Positions 27,475-35,947 of a DNA stretch of 64,000 nucleotides are shown piece by piece. The notes under the pieces are model-generated. The model saw nothing but the letters and a program-made list of their open reading frames with translations, searched no databases and was not told the origin of the DNA. Positions within the stretch are counted from its first letter, which is position 1. Every line of letters starts with the position of its first letter. A program made the translations under genes and the position numbers. Source of the DNA: Candidatus Marispirochaeta associata (GTDB lineage: Bacteria; Spirochaetota; Spirochaetia; JC444; Marispirochaetaceae); NCBI GenBank assembly GCA_001749745.1, contig JWTM01000475.1, positions 178,894-242,893 of the forward strand, in the 5' to 3' direction.

Positions 27475-27522
27475 CGTATGCAGACCACCGACCGCCTTCG
27501 CCTGTCGGCGGTCTGCGATACG
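27475..27522. terminator. Long bidirectional terminator hairpin
   Basis: An imperfect 48-base inverted repeat lies between convergent genes: outer CGTAT/ATACG, then GCAGACC/GGTCTGC, then CCGAC/GTCGG around a short loop. A-rich and T-rich flanks suggest it ends transcription from both the SPFH operon and the mannoside operon. Confidence 0.7.
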
Positions 27523-27526
27523 TAAA

Positions 27527-29923
27527 TTAATCGGCTTCCGTCGTATCTGGAAATGACTTAGCGACCATGAATCCGGCGGCTGCGTCTGACTGAGCAGCGA
27601 ACAGGTTCTGGGGATCCAATTCACCCAGACTCAGGGTATATTGATATTCGTGGAAGCCCCCCAGAGAAGCCTTGAAATTAGTTTCCCAGAAGTTGTTCAT
27701 GACCCACGCATAGAGCTCGTCTCTATTCCGAAGCTCCGGATCTCCAGACAACCGGATTGGATGCGGATCAAGACTCCCCAGAGTGATAAGCGGTGTGTCC
27801 GGCAGGCCTATAAAAATTGATGCCGTGTCGGAGATAAGCGCCGCACCCTGTTGAACAGAATAAAAGTCCGTACAACTACCGGGAAGTTGGTCGATTCGGG
27901 GTCTGAGTACGGCCCCGGTTTTATCGATCCAGAGTTCTTCATCCGCATCCCCGGTGGTAAAAGGCAGGGTGAGGTAGAGATTCTCGGGATCCCAGATACT
28001 CTCCTTATGCAGCTGTAACGATGTGAATATCAAGGGTAGCGCATTAAATACGCGCAAAGAGACGGCACAGAATGAGGTCCCGGTCAGGGAATATTCTAAC
28101 ATCAACTCGGTATAGACCGGTCCCGTCTCCTCTACCCGAACATCAATAAGCTGCCCCACAATTCGTGTAGTGGACATGGCTTTTCTGTTTCGGCCCATTC
28201 GTCTTCGCACCGTACGTTGATCATCTTCGGTTTGGGTACGTTCATAGATTGGCGTCCAAGGGGCATAGGAATCCTCGGACTTAGTCAGTTCCCTACCCCG
28301 CCGTTTGTCGATTAGTGACCGTATTCCGTTGCCGCGTTCAATTTCTAATTGGAAAAAATCGTTCTCAAAGTATCCTGCGAAATCACTTAAATCGTTAGCA
28401 TGCAAATCGTGAATGCCGTCCAGGCCCATCGTGCTCGTAACGACACTTGTTGAATCGAACCCGCTTCCCTTTTCATCTATTTTAAGGCGTTTTAGCTCGC
28501 CCGGAGCGAGCGATATAATAAGATGAATTATATAACCGCGCGAAGCTGTTTCAATTTGATGTTGATATTCTACTCCGGTATCGGGATCATATATCCTAAT
28601 TGCTCCCATAGAGAGATGTTCCATCGGGACCTGAATCGGAAGAGTCATGGGTCTGGTATGGGGATTTTTACAAAGTAGATAGAGCTCTTTACCAAGGCCA
28701 TGGGGAGTGGCTCCATACGCTGCTGCAATTTCGTCCAGTTCTCTTGAAACGGCCGCATCCGCATTTATCGCATAAGCATTTTTGCGCGACTCCAGCAGAT
28801 TGACCATACTCTTCCAGGGATGACTGACAGATGCCGAGTAGCCCCACGTATGTTCTGCATATAGATTAATATTATATGCCGCTTCCGCAATCCGCTGGGA
28901 GCGCAGAGATGGGACAAGAGCCTTGCAGAGATTATACTTTCGTTGCGCCTGTCGAAATTGTTTAACCGTCAGGGGAGTTGATCCTACGCCGTCCGCCCAC
29001 CAGTCGGTCCAATCTCCGGAATATTTCGGTATGGAATCACGATACTTCTCGAGTGCATCAAAAAGATCGTCGATGGTGGCCATTTCCATGACTACGGAAT
29101 CACCGTACTGACTATTCCACTCCTCAATATTCGACACTATTTGCGGGTTCGGAGGAGCATTGTCGGAATTAAAGCCGGAAACCGTTACCGGGACAAAATC
29201 AAATGCGTATCCGGATCTTTCTAAATGATCTAAATAGTTATGCACCCGTTCCGCTCTCAAGCGGTCAATAGGTAGTTTATTCTCTATTCTTCCATCACGA
29301 ATAATATAACTCTCAATGGAGTCATCAGAGAGTCCCAACTCATTTCCAATAAAATAGTGTTCCCCGTTCCAAACAAGTAGTTCATTCCCCTTTGGACTGA
29401 TCCAGATAAACGGTTGCTGATTCCGCCGGAGAGGATACATACCGTGATGGGTATGTACACAAGAGAGGAGATTTCGAATACCATTTTCATACAGGATATC
29501 CGTATATCCCCAACCGTATCCATTAACATCGGCCGTCATCGCAGTTGTTGTCCGTATTCCCAGACTATTAATGCTATTTATTGCAGCAGACAGCTGATCA
29601 TGAAGAATTCGGCCATCAATTAAATCTGTAGAATTCAGATAGTTTCCAGATATACCGATCCTTCTTTCCTGAGCGAAATTGATGAAATCGGTTTGTTCCT
29701 GTCTATCCGCAGACTGCAGAAACTTCTCTACCGCCCAAAGGTTCTCACAATTCCATCGAAAGGCGCTATAGCGTTTCTTTTTTTCATTGCTTCCGGAACG
29801 TAATATTGATAAAACCTGCCGTATATACTCTATATGATCCCACTCTATTTTCTCTTGCCGCTCAGTATAGCCGATATCTATATGAGAATGATGCAGAACG
29901 AGCACCCGTTTAATTTTCGGCAT
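27527..29923 (-). CDS. GH38-like alpha-mannosidase-type glycosidase
   Basis: The 798-residue protein shows the GH38 metal motif near the N-terminus (LHHSHIDIGYTERQE, His-x-Asp) and a candidate nucleophile region TADVNGYGWGY. The C-terminal beta-sandwich half is typical of family 38 (GPVYTELMLEYSLTG). There is no signal peptide, so it acts in the cytosol, and it is shorter than 1000-residue GH38 enzymes. It is the last gene of the mannoside operon, one base after the PMI-like gene. The expected role is release of mannose from an imported alpha-mannoside, but linkage and substrate are inferred. Confidence 0.8.
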   Translation of the reverse strand: MPKIKRVLVLHHSHIDIGYTERQEKIEWDHIEYIRQVLSILRSGSNEKKKRYSAFRWNCENLWAVEKFLQSADRQEQTDFINFAQERRIGISGNYLNSTDLIDGRILHDQLSAAINSINSLGIRTTTAMTADVNGYGWGYTDILYENGIRNLLSCVHTHHGMYPLRRNQQPFIWISPKGNELLVWNGEHYFIGNELGLSDDSIESYIIRDGRIENKLPIDRLRAERVHNYLDHLERSGYAFDFVPVTVSGFNSDNAPPNPQIVSNIEEWNSQYGDSVVMEMATIDDLFDALEKYRDSIPKYSGDWTDWWADGVGSTPLTVKQFRQAQRKYNLCKALVPSLRSQRIAEAAYNINLYAEHTWGYSASVSHPWKSMVNLLESRKNAYAINADAAVSRELDEIAAAYGATPHGLGKELYLLCKNPHTRPMTLPIQVPMEHLSMGAIRIYDPDTGVEYQHQIETASRGYIIHLIISLAPGELKRLKIDEKGSGFDSTSVVTSTMGLDGIHDLHANDLSDFAGYFENDFFQLEIERGNGIRSLIDKRRGRELTKSEDSYAPWTPIYERTQTEDDQRTVRRRMGRNRKAMSTTRIVGQLIDVRVEETGPVYTELMLEYSLTGTSFCAVSLRVFNALPLIFTSLQLHKESIWDPENLYLTLPFTTGDADEELWIDKTGAVLRPRIDQLPGSCTDFYSVQQGAALISDTASIFIGLPDTPLITLGSLDPHPIRLSGDPELRNRDELYAWVMNNFWETNFKASLGGFHEYQYTLSLGELDPQNLFAAQSDAAAGFMVAKSFPDTTEAD

Positions 29924-29924
29924 C

Positions 29925-31709
29925 TTACATTTGTCCTTGCGGTTTGATAAATACTTTCAGGATCTTTGCAGTTTGACCTTCTAGGGTTCGTAGAGAATAG
30001 GAGCCGGCTTTTCTGGGTACGACTAGGGTTTCACCATATGCAATCTTTACGGTTCGCCCTTGAGGGGTCAATAATTCGACTGCTGTGTCCCCGGCATTTA
30101 CCAGCACATGACAAGAGTCTTCGCTTATCTCTATCTCAATCTTATTGGTAAAATTAAATCGATGAACATCATAGAAGTGATCGGCATGGGTCGGCAGATG
30201 CTCTAAGGTATAGTTATCTCCTCTCTTTAGGATATAGGGCCGGGAGATCAACTCTTCGCTAACCCTGTCTCCTTTTCGTTCAAGGTTGATGTTTTCAAAG
30301 CCACGTTCAATGTTTATAGGCCTGGGTTTACCGTCCAAATCAAGACGCATCCAGTCATACATTTTAAAAGTGAAGATATAGGGAGTGCTGCTGATCTCCA
30401 GAACAAGATTCCCTTCTCCTGAACCATGAATTGTCCCGTGGGGAATCAAGAAGAGGTCATGCCGATGTGCGGGAAGCCTCTGTACAAACTTCTCTATGTC
30501 GATCTCTACCTGATCCTTCTGAGAACGTTCCAGCTCGGAGCGGAAGTGATCCGGATCGATTGAATCCTGAAGTCCTAGATAGACAGAAGCATCATCCTCG
30601 CAATCCATCATATAATAGGTCTCATCTTGGGTATAATTCTCACCAAACTTCTGCTTAATGTATGCCGGCTGAGGATGGCATTGGATGGATAGATTACCGC
30701 CCTGCATGGTATCGAGATAATCGATCCTGATCGGGAACTCAGTATGAAACCGTTTTTCAGGTTCTGTTCCGATAATCCCGGGAGCATCATGATACATCAA
30801 GAAATCAAAAGAGACCTCCAGGGCAAATCCGTTCTGTTCAAAAACAATACCATTCTCGGGAACGATTAATTCGAATGACCATGCGTAGTTGGGAACATCC
30901 GGGTTAAGGCCGGGGAATTTTTCCTTCATATACTGGCCGCCCCAGGCACCCGGTTCAAACCATGGTCGCACCCTGAAGTAATTTTGCGACATATCCTCGA
31001 GAGCGGTAATGAAGTAAGTTCCGCTCATGAATAAGGGAGCATCCTCCCGCTGCCCGTCAATAATCCAATCTATGGAACGAAAATACTCCTCTTTATGCCG
31101 GTTAAGTACCACCCAGTCTACAAAATAGAACCGTTTATACATTGCTTTCGCATGGTAAGGCTCCCGTGCACCCAGATTCGTAATCGATCCTGCCCGAGAT
31201 CTGAACTGTATTTCGTTCTTAGGTAGATCCATATACAGACGCAACCCATCGGGGGCGCACAGGAACGCTCCGCACCCGTAGAGAATAGTGGTACCGGCAC
31301 CGCTTTCTGTATGCAGTTGTTGTATTTTTTCCTGGTCGAAAAAATCTATAAGGGTTCCTGGGTAGCGTGTACCGAATATCGGGTCATCGCCTCCAAGATA
31401 CGGGGATAGCATAGTATCTATTTCTGCTTCCGATTTAAAGGCACTACTTACCGGGATCAAATGAAGACGATTGATGTCCAGCTTATTCAGTTCTGCCCGT
31501 AGTTTCTGTATCACCTCTTCCCATCGGATACCGATATATCCATCGATCAAGATAAGCCTGTGGTTCCTGCAGATGTCTGCGAGATTCGAATAACCGGAGA
31601 AGATTTCTCCTGATTCCAGTTTAAATGTGGGATAAATATTGTAGCTATCTTTAGTTTGCTGTTCCGGTTTATCCGGCATCAGGTATTGCTGTGTATTCCT
31701 CAATTTCAT
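29925..31709 (-). CDS. Class I mannose-6-phosphate isomerase-like protein with degenerate kinase-like N-terminus
   Basis: The 594-residue protein is longer than ManA (about 390). Residues 200-594 are PMI-like cupins: LSIQCHPQPAYIKQKFG and DETYYMMD supply the Gln/His/Glu zinc ligands, and HDLFLIPHGTIHGSGEGN the later His region. The first 200 residues start with RLILIDGYIGIRWEEVIQKL, which aligns in pattern with a P-loop nucleoside-kinase start but lacks GKS/T. It probably isomerises mannose-6-phosphate or a mannosyl phosphate to a fructose form. It overlaps the kinase gene by 41 bases. Confidence 0.75.
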   Translation of the reverse strand: MKLRNTQQYLMPDKPEQQTKDSYNIYPTFKLESGEIFSGYSNLADICRNHRLILIDGYIGIRWEEVIQKLRAELNKLDINRLHLIPVSSAFKSEAEIDTMLSPYLGGDDPIFGTRYPGTLIDFFDQEKIQQLHTESGAGTTILYGCGAFLCAPDGLRLYMDLPKNEIQFRSRAGSITNLGAREPYHAKAMYKRFYFVDWVVLNRHKEEYFRSIDWIIDGQREDAPLFMSGTYFITALEDMSQNYFRVRPWFEPGAWGGQYMKEKFPGLNPDVPNYAWSFELIVPENGIVFEQNGFALEVSFDFLMYHDAPGIIGTEPEKRFHTEFPIRIDYLDTMQGGNLSIQCHPQPAYIKQKFGENYTQDETYYMMDCEDDASVYLGLQDSIDPDHFRSELERSQKDQVEIDIEKFVQRLPAHRHDLFLIPHGTIHGSGEGNLVLEISSTPYIFTFKMYDWMRLDLDGKPRPINIERGFENINLERKGDRVSEELISRPYILKRGDNYTLEHLPTHADHFYDVHRFNFTNKIEIEISEDSCHVLVNAGDTAVELLTPQGRTVKIAYGETLVVPRKAGSYSLRTLEGQTAKILKVFIKPQGQM

Positions 31710-32715
31710 TAACTCTCTTTCCCAAGCTATATTTCAAATTATCTATTCGGACTTCATCTAGCGACAATCCGGTATTCTTTAATGCGAGAAGCACTGAACC
31801 GACCAAAGGATTGAATATCGGTTTGACGAGCGATATACCGGGGAGATCTGACTGCAATCTTCGTTGAATCATCTGCCACAGGGGACTATCGACGTTTACA
31901 ACTCCTCCGGTCATGGTAAGTTGACCGGTTTCGAGCTTAAGTCGAACCGCAACGGCTTTGATCATGCGGAAGAGTTCATCCGTACTCTCCTCAAGGATAC
32001 GGCGGCTGGTAGGATCATCCCGTCGGTAGTAGTCGAAAACCAACGGAGTGTACCCCGCTATCCGGGCACGACCAAATTGTTGTTGATACACAATCTGTAT
32101 AATCTCGTTCAGTTCGCTAATACCTAATTCGGTGTACAAGCGCTCGGTTAGTTCGGTGCGAGGTATTCGCCCGTCCAGGGCTTGCACCATGTAGGCCAAG
32201 GCTTGGCGACCGATATAATAACCACTGCCCAAATCATCAAAATAATGACCCCATCCACCGCTTTTCCACTCCGAGCCCTCCTCATTTCTTCCATAACAGA
32301 CGGCACCCGTTCCGGAAATGAGGACCATACCGGGAGCGCCGGCCAATCCGCCCGCGAGAGCATTGCGAGTATCGTTTTCTATCCATATATTGGGTACATC
32401 AATCCCTGCCCGGTGGATTAGATCTACAACATGCTCTTTATCGTAGTCTGATAAAACTCCGCCTAATCCAACATAGATGGAAGTAAGTTGATTCGGCTCT
32501 ATTCGCACATTTATACATGCTTTCTTGATCGCTTCACTCAGTTCGTTCTGAATGGTCTCCGGGGGATTAGAACTGTAACTGGCGGCGCCGGCCGTCGCAC
32601 TGGAGATTATACGGCCGGCATCATCAGCCAGGAGCGCACGAGTGCTTGTACCGCCACTATCAATTCCACAGAATACCCTATTACTTGAGTGCGGAGGCAT
32701 TAGAGAGTCCTGCAA
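31669..32715 (-). CDS. BadF/BadG-type sugar kinase (N-acetylglucosamine-kinase-like)
   Basis: The 348-residue ASKHA-fold kinase has phosphate-1 motif FCGIDSGGTSTRALLAD, phosphate-2/adenosine motif VLISGTGAVCYGRNEEG and GGWGHYFDDLGSGYYIG. The family includes N-acetylglucosamine and glucosamine kinases. In this operon it would phosphorylate the sugar made inside the cell, probably mannose or a mannose derivative, to feed the PMI-like enzyme. The start overlaps the permease gene by 35 bases; ATG 32700 is an alternative. Confidence 0.85.
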   Translation of the reverse strand: MQDSLMPPHSSNRVFCGIDSGGTSTRALLADDAGRIISSATAGAASYSSNPPETIQNELSEAIKKACINVRIEPNQLTSIYVGLGGVLSDYDKEHVVDLIHRAGIDVPNIWIENDTRNALAGGLAGAPGMVLISGTGAVCYGRNEEGSEWKSGGWGHYFDDLGSGYYIGRQALAYMVQALDGRIPRTELTERLYTELGISELNEIIQIVYQQQFGRARIAGYTPLVFDYYRRDDPTSRRILEESTDELFRMIKAVAVRLKLETGQLTMTGGVVNVDSPLWQMIQRRLQSDLPGISLVKPIFNPLVGSVLLALKNTGLSLDEVRIDNLKYSLGKRVNEIEEYTAIPDAG

Positions 32716-33517
32716 TAAAGTATCTTTGAAGGCTGAAGAAGAGTATCAAGGTTGGAATCGAGGTTACAATTACTGCCGCCATCTGTAATGTTAGCGGACT
32801 ACCGCCGTCGCCCGACATAGTAGCCAGAGCCACCATGATGGTGCGTACCTTTTCCGCCCGGCTCAAAACCATCCCGAAGATAAGGTCATTCCAAATCCAG
32901 CTCATCTGAAAGAGGGTTACCACCGCTACCGGAGCTGCGGCTTGGGGCATAAACACCTTATAGTAGGCTTCCCCCGGACCGCACCCGTCTATCCGCGCCG
33001 CATCTTCCAATGCCCTGGGGATAGTGACGAAGAACCCGCGAAAAATGAAAAGAGCAAAGGGTATTGTTATCGTCGAATAAAGCAGAAACATCCCGAATTT
33101 TGTGTTGTATAAATCAATCGAGTTGTAGAGTCGATACAAGGGGATCAGATACATCTGAAACGGGAAAACTGTACCGGAGTAGATCAGGATGAATAACCAG
33201 AAATTGCCCTTGGGCTTTAGCCGAACAATACTGTATGCGGCCATGGAAGAAAACAGAATGCAAACGATACCGCCCACCGCCATGTAGCTCAAGGAAGAGA
33301 AAACATGGAAATGGAGGCGATAGTCCTGCATCACTTGCTGTAGATTAGCAAGAAAGGCTATTCGCGTAGGTAATTCGTAGAACTGCTGATTTGCATAATC
33401 ATCCATATCCTTGAATGCCGTTAAAAAGGTGAAAAAGACCGGCAAAATCCAGATAAAGGCGATGATAAGCATGACGATATAGATAATGGTCTGGGCTGAT
33501 TTATTATTGGTAACCAT
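32681..33517 (-). CDS. ABC sugar permease, MalG type
   Basis: The 278-residue protein has six predicted helices and the EAA loop EDAARIDGCGPGEAYYKVFMPQA that docks the ATPase. An N-terminal helix (YIVMLIIAFIWILPVFFTFLTAF) and the C-terminus LQRYFIAGLSNASALK are typical of CUT1-family MalG/UgpE proteins. It works with the MalF-type permease just upstream; no ATPase gene is in the operon, so a shared MsmK/MalK-type ATPase elsewhere is expected. Confidence 0.92.
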   Translation of the reverse strand: MVTNNKSAQTIIYIVMLIIAFIWILPVFFTFLTAFKDMDDYANQQFYELPTRIAFLANLQQVMQDYRLHFHVFSSLSYMAVGGIVCILFSSMAAYSIVRLKPKGNFWLFILIYSGTVFPFQMYLIPLYRLYNSIDLYNTKFGMFLLYSTITIPFALFIFRGFFVTIPRALEDAARIDGCGPGEAYYKVFMPQAAAPVAVVTLFQMSWIWNDLIFGMVLSRAEKVRTIMVALATMSGDGGSPLTLQMAAVIVTSIPTLILFFSLQRYFIAGLSNASALK

Positions 33518-33528
33518 ATGATCCTCTA

Positions 33529-34410
33529 CTAATAGTGCAGCGAGTCTTTACTGATTTGCTTCCTCACATAAGTACCGGAAATCAGTATGATGATAGCTGA
33601 AAGCACAACCGCAACGGATGCTCCGTATCCCATTCGAAACATCGAAAAGCTTTCGCGAAACATCGTAACCGCTAGTGTTTCAGACGATCTGTATGGCCCC
33701 CCGCGGGTGATAACATAGATGAGATCGAAGGCCTTGAAGGAGTTAACCATAGCCTGGCCGATAACAACCGTCGTAATCGGTTGCAGCATCGGAACAGTTA
33801 TATTCCGGAATGTCTGCCAGGCGGATGCACCGTCGATAATTGCGGCTTCTACCGGTTCCTGCGGAATGGTAGTGAGCCCCATCAAGAAGAGCACCATGTA
33901 GTTACCTGTCTGCTGCCAGGACCAGGATATCAACATGGCGACAGTATTCAGCGGAACCGTCGTGAGCCAGGCGATCTCTACATCCCGTCCAGCAAAAAGA
34001 GATAGAAAACCGTTGATTATGCCTGAGTTGAAATTGAACATGTTTGTCCAGATTATCCCCGTAGAGACAAAAGAGATTGCCAACGGAAGGAAGATAATCG
34101 ATTTGAATATCCGTTCGCCGCGTAAGCCGCGAATGAAGATTGCAATGATTAAACCGCCCAGAACCGGGACTGCCAAGGTGAAAACTACCCAAATGACGGT
34201 ATTTACAAATGACCGGATGAAATTGGTATCTCCCAGTAAATTGATATAGTTTCCGAAACCAATAAAGACCGGTTTGCTAACCATATCCCAGGTAAAGAAG
34301 CTATAGTAAATATTCTGCACCATGGGATTGAGCAGCAGTGTTCCAACCAGAAACACCGCTGGAAAAATAAAAAGATATGCAACTATCTGTGTTTGTGTTC
34401 GTTCTTTCAT
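33529..34410 (-). CDS. ABC sugar permease, MalF type
   Basis: The 293-residue CUT1 permease has six predicted helices and the EAA loop EAAIIDGASAWQTFRNITVPML. The N-terminal start (TQTQIVAYLFIFPAVFLVGTLLLNP) is typical of UgpA/LacF-like proteins. It forms the heterodimeric membrane channel with the following gene, 11 bases away. It is separated from the binding-protein gene by a stable hairpin. Confidence 0.92.
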   Translation of the reverse strand: MKERTQTQIVAYLFIFPAVFLVGTLLLNPMVQNIYYSFFTWDMVSKPVFIGFGNYINLLGDTNFIRSFVNTVIWVVFTLAVPVLGGLIIAIFIRGLRGERIFKSIIFLPLAISFVSTGIIWTNMFNFNSGIINGFLSLFAGRDVEIAWLTTVPLNTVAMLISWSWQQTGNYMVLFLMGLTTIPQEPVEAAIIDGASAWQTFRNITVPMLQPITTVVIGQAMVNSFKAFDLIYVITRGGPYRSSETLAVTMFRESFSMFRMGYGASVAVVLSAIIILISGTYVRKQISKDSLHY

Positions 34411-34429
34411 AAGTCGTTCCTGTTAGTAT

Positions 34430-34450
34430 GTCCCCCGCAAAACGGGGGAC
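34430..34450. promoter_or_regulatory. Intercistronic hairpin between binding protein and permease genes
   Basis: GTCCCCCG and CGGGGGAC form a perfect 8-bp stem around a 5-base loop, 16 bases past the binding-protein stop on the operon strand. There is no T-run after it. Such hairpins protect the upstream message or cause partial termination, raising binding-protein levels over permeases. Confidence 0.65.
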
Positions 34451-34466
34451 GACAATCTTATGCGAA

Positions 34467-35726
34467 CTATTTACTGCTCCAATAATCATCCGCGACTTTA
34501 TCGAGCTCAGCCAGGACCTCATCAATGGAGGAGGGATCAAGCATAAACTTCGCAAACTGATCAACTGCCGCTTCGCAAATAGGGGTAGGAGTCGCCTCCC
34601 AGTAGCGGTTCAAGATACGATATCCATCGGTGATTTGATTGAAGAGATCGACCTTCACCTCCGGCAGATAGCTTGCATCGGCCTTCTGGTTTGCCGGAAA
34701 ACCCTTCAGTTGACTTGAGAATGCGTAGTTACCCTCGGGAGACATCCAGAAATCTACGACTTCGGCAATCGCTTCCTGATTCGGTGCATTCTTACTTACC
34801 AGGATCGGCTTGATCTCTTGGATTACATTTTTTCCAGCCTTAGGATTATGCGAAGGCAGAATAAAAGCTCCGATATTCTCCTCCGGAACACCGTTTGCAA
34901 GGAGGTTGGAACTCATGTACCAGGTCCCGAAAATCGCCATACCGACTTTCTTCTGGTTGAAATCTCTGGCTCCGCCCGCCCAAACATCGGTGCTCGGATC
35001 GGTAAAATATCCCTTATTGATCATCTCCGCCCAAAGTTCGAAGGCCGCACGTACCCGGGGATCAGAGTAATTAGCGCGCCCCTCGCACAGGTCTACATAG
35101 AGATCGGGGTCCTGTCCAACAATCAACTCTTCGAACATGATGAATGAAGGCCATCGACCATTAATGGTAGAGAGCAGAGGGGTAATATCGTTATCTACCA
35201 GGGTATCGCAAATTTCTATGAATTCATCCCAAGTTTCGGGAGGCGTAAGGCCTAATTCGGCATAAACCTCTTTGTTGTACCAGACTACCCAGTACTCAGT
35301 GTTGATTGGAAATCCGTAAACCTCTCCATTGAAGGTGAACGCATTACGGGTGTCCTCGGTATACTCATCTTTATGACGATCCCAAACTGCAGATAAATCA
35401 GTCAATACGTTCTGATTCGCTAACTCCTCCATGCGGTAGGTTGACCACCAGATGAACAGACTGGGCGCATCCTTAGTAATCAGGGATGAGCGGATTTGAG
35501 CGGAGTAGATGTCGGTAGTAGGAAAGGTGGTAGATTCAAGATCATATCCCGTCTCAGCCTTGATTTCTTCCGCCATCTGATCAAAATAGGGCTGCCATGT
35601 TGCCGCACCCGATTGATTATGAAGCAAAGTGAGTGTCGTTGCTTCAGCTCCATCCTGTTGGCCGGCACCAAATAGCATGCCGGTAGCAATAATTGTTGCT
35701 GCCAGTAGCAATAGTCCCTTTTTCAC
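34467..35726 (-). CDS. Extracellular sugar-binding protein (family 1) of ABC importer
   Basis: The 419-residue protein has a signal peptide (KKGLLLLAATIIATGMLFGAG) without a lipobox Cys. Type-1 SBP features include TLTLLHNQSGAATWQPYFDQMAEE, FNGEVYGFPINTEYWVVWYNKEVY and GMAIFGTWYMSSNL. It captures the sugar in the periplasm for the two downstream permeases. GTG start at 35726 with AAGGAG upstream. First gene of the operon. Confidence 0.92.
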   Translation of the reverse strand: MKKGLLLLAATIIATGMLFGAGQQDGAEATTLTLLHNQSGAATWQPYFDQMAEEIKAETGYDLESTTFPTTDIYSAQIRSSLITKDAPSLFIWWSTYRMEELANQNVLTDLSAVWDRHKDEYTEDTRNAFTFNGEVYGFPINTEYWVVWYNKEVYAELGLTPPETWDEFIEICDTLVDNDITPLLSTINGRWPSFIMFEELIVGQDPDLYVDLCEGRANYSDPRVRAAFELWAEMINKGYFTDPSTDVWAGGARDFNQKKVGMAIFGTWYMSSNLLANGVPEENIGAFILPSHNPKAGKNVIQEIKPILVSKNAPNQEAIAEVVDFWMSPEGNYAFSSQLKGFPANQKADASYLPEVKVDLFNQITDGYRILNRYWEATPTPICEAAVDQFAKFMLDPSSIDEVLAELDKVADDYWSSK

Positions 35727-35755
35727 AATTGTCTCCTTATCGTTGATTTAAAAAA

Positions 35756-35810
35756 ATCATAGCATAGCATTGAATGGGAACAATAGTTAATTTAAGTTAA
35801 ATATAGTTAA
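35756..35810 (-). promoter_or_regulatory. Mannoside-operon promoter with three helically phased AGTTAA boxes
   Basis: On the operon strand TATGAT (35761-35756) is a good -10 and TTGTTC (35783-35778) a weak -35, 16 bases apart. Directly upstream, AGTTAA occurs at 35785, 35795 and 35805, a strict 10-bp period. This suggests cooperative binding on one DNA face by the divergent LacI regulator or another factor. Confidence 0.55.
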
Positions 35811-35855
35811 ATTATGAGATAATTTTACCTAAACCAGCAGTTTGCAGGTAAGCAT

Positions 35856-35935
35856 AGTTAAATATGGCCTCTTTACGTTGACACCGCCCCGTTCTCCTGC
35901 CAAACTGGGATTGAATTTAACTTAAAATTAGTTAA
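35856..35935 (+). promoter_or_regulatory. lacI-side control region with further AGTTAA boxes
   Basis: AGTTAA occurs at 35856-35861 and, as a 19-bp inverted repeat TTAACT-N7-AGTTAA, at 35917-35935, ending 12 bases before the LacI ATG. TTGACA at 35878-35883 is a candidate -35 for lacI, with only a weak -10 at 35901. The palindrome would sit over the start site and suits autorepression. Confidence 0.5.
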
Positions 35936-35947
35936 TAACGGAGTGGC

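Noticed and set aside
34430..34450. Hairpin after the binding-protein gene as a full intrinsic terminator
   Set aside because: There is no T-run after the stem on the operon strand, and the permease genes follow immediately without their own visible promoter.
35785..35935. AGTTAA repeats as a CRISPR array or origin iterons
   Set aside because: The units are 6 bases with no spacer-repeat pattern and lie between divergent sugar operon and lacI; no cas, dnaA or rep gene is near.
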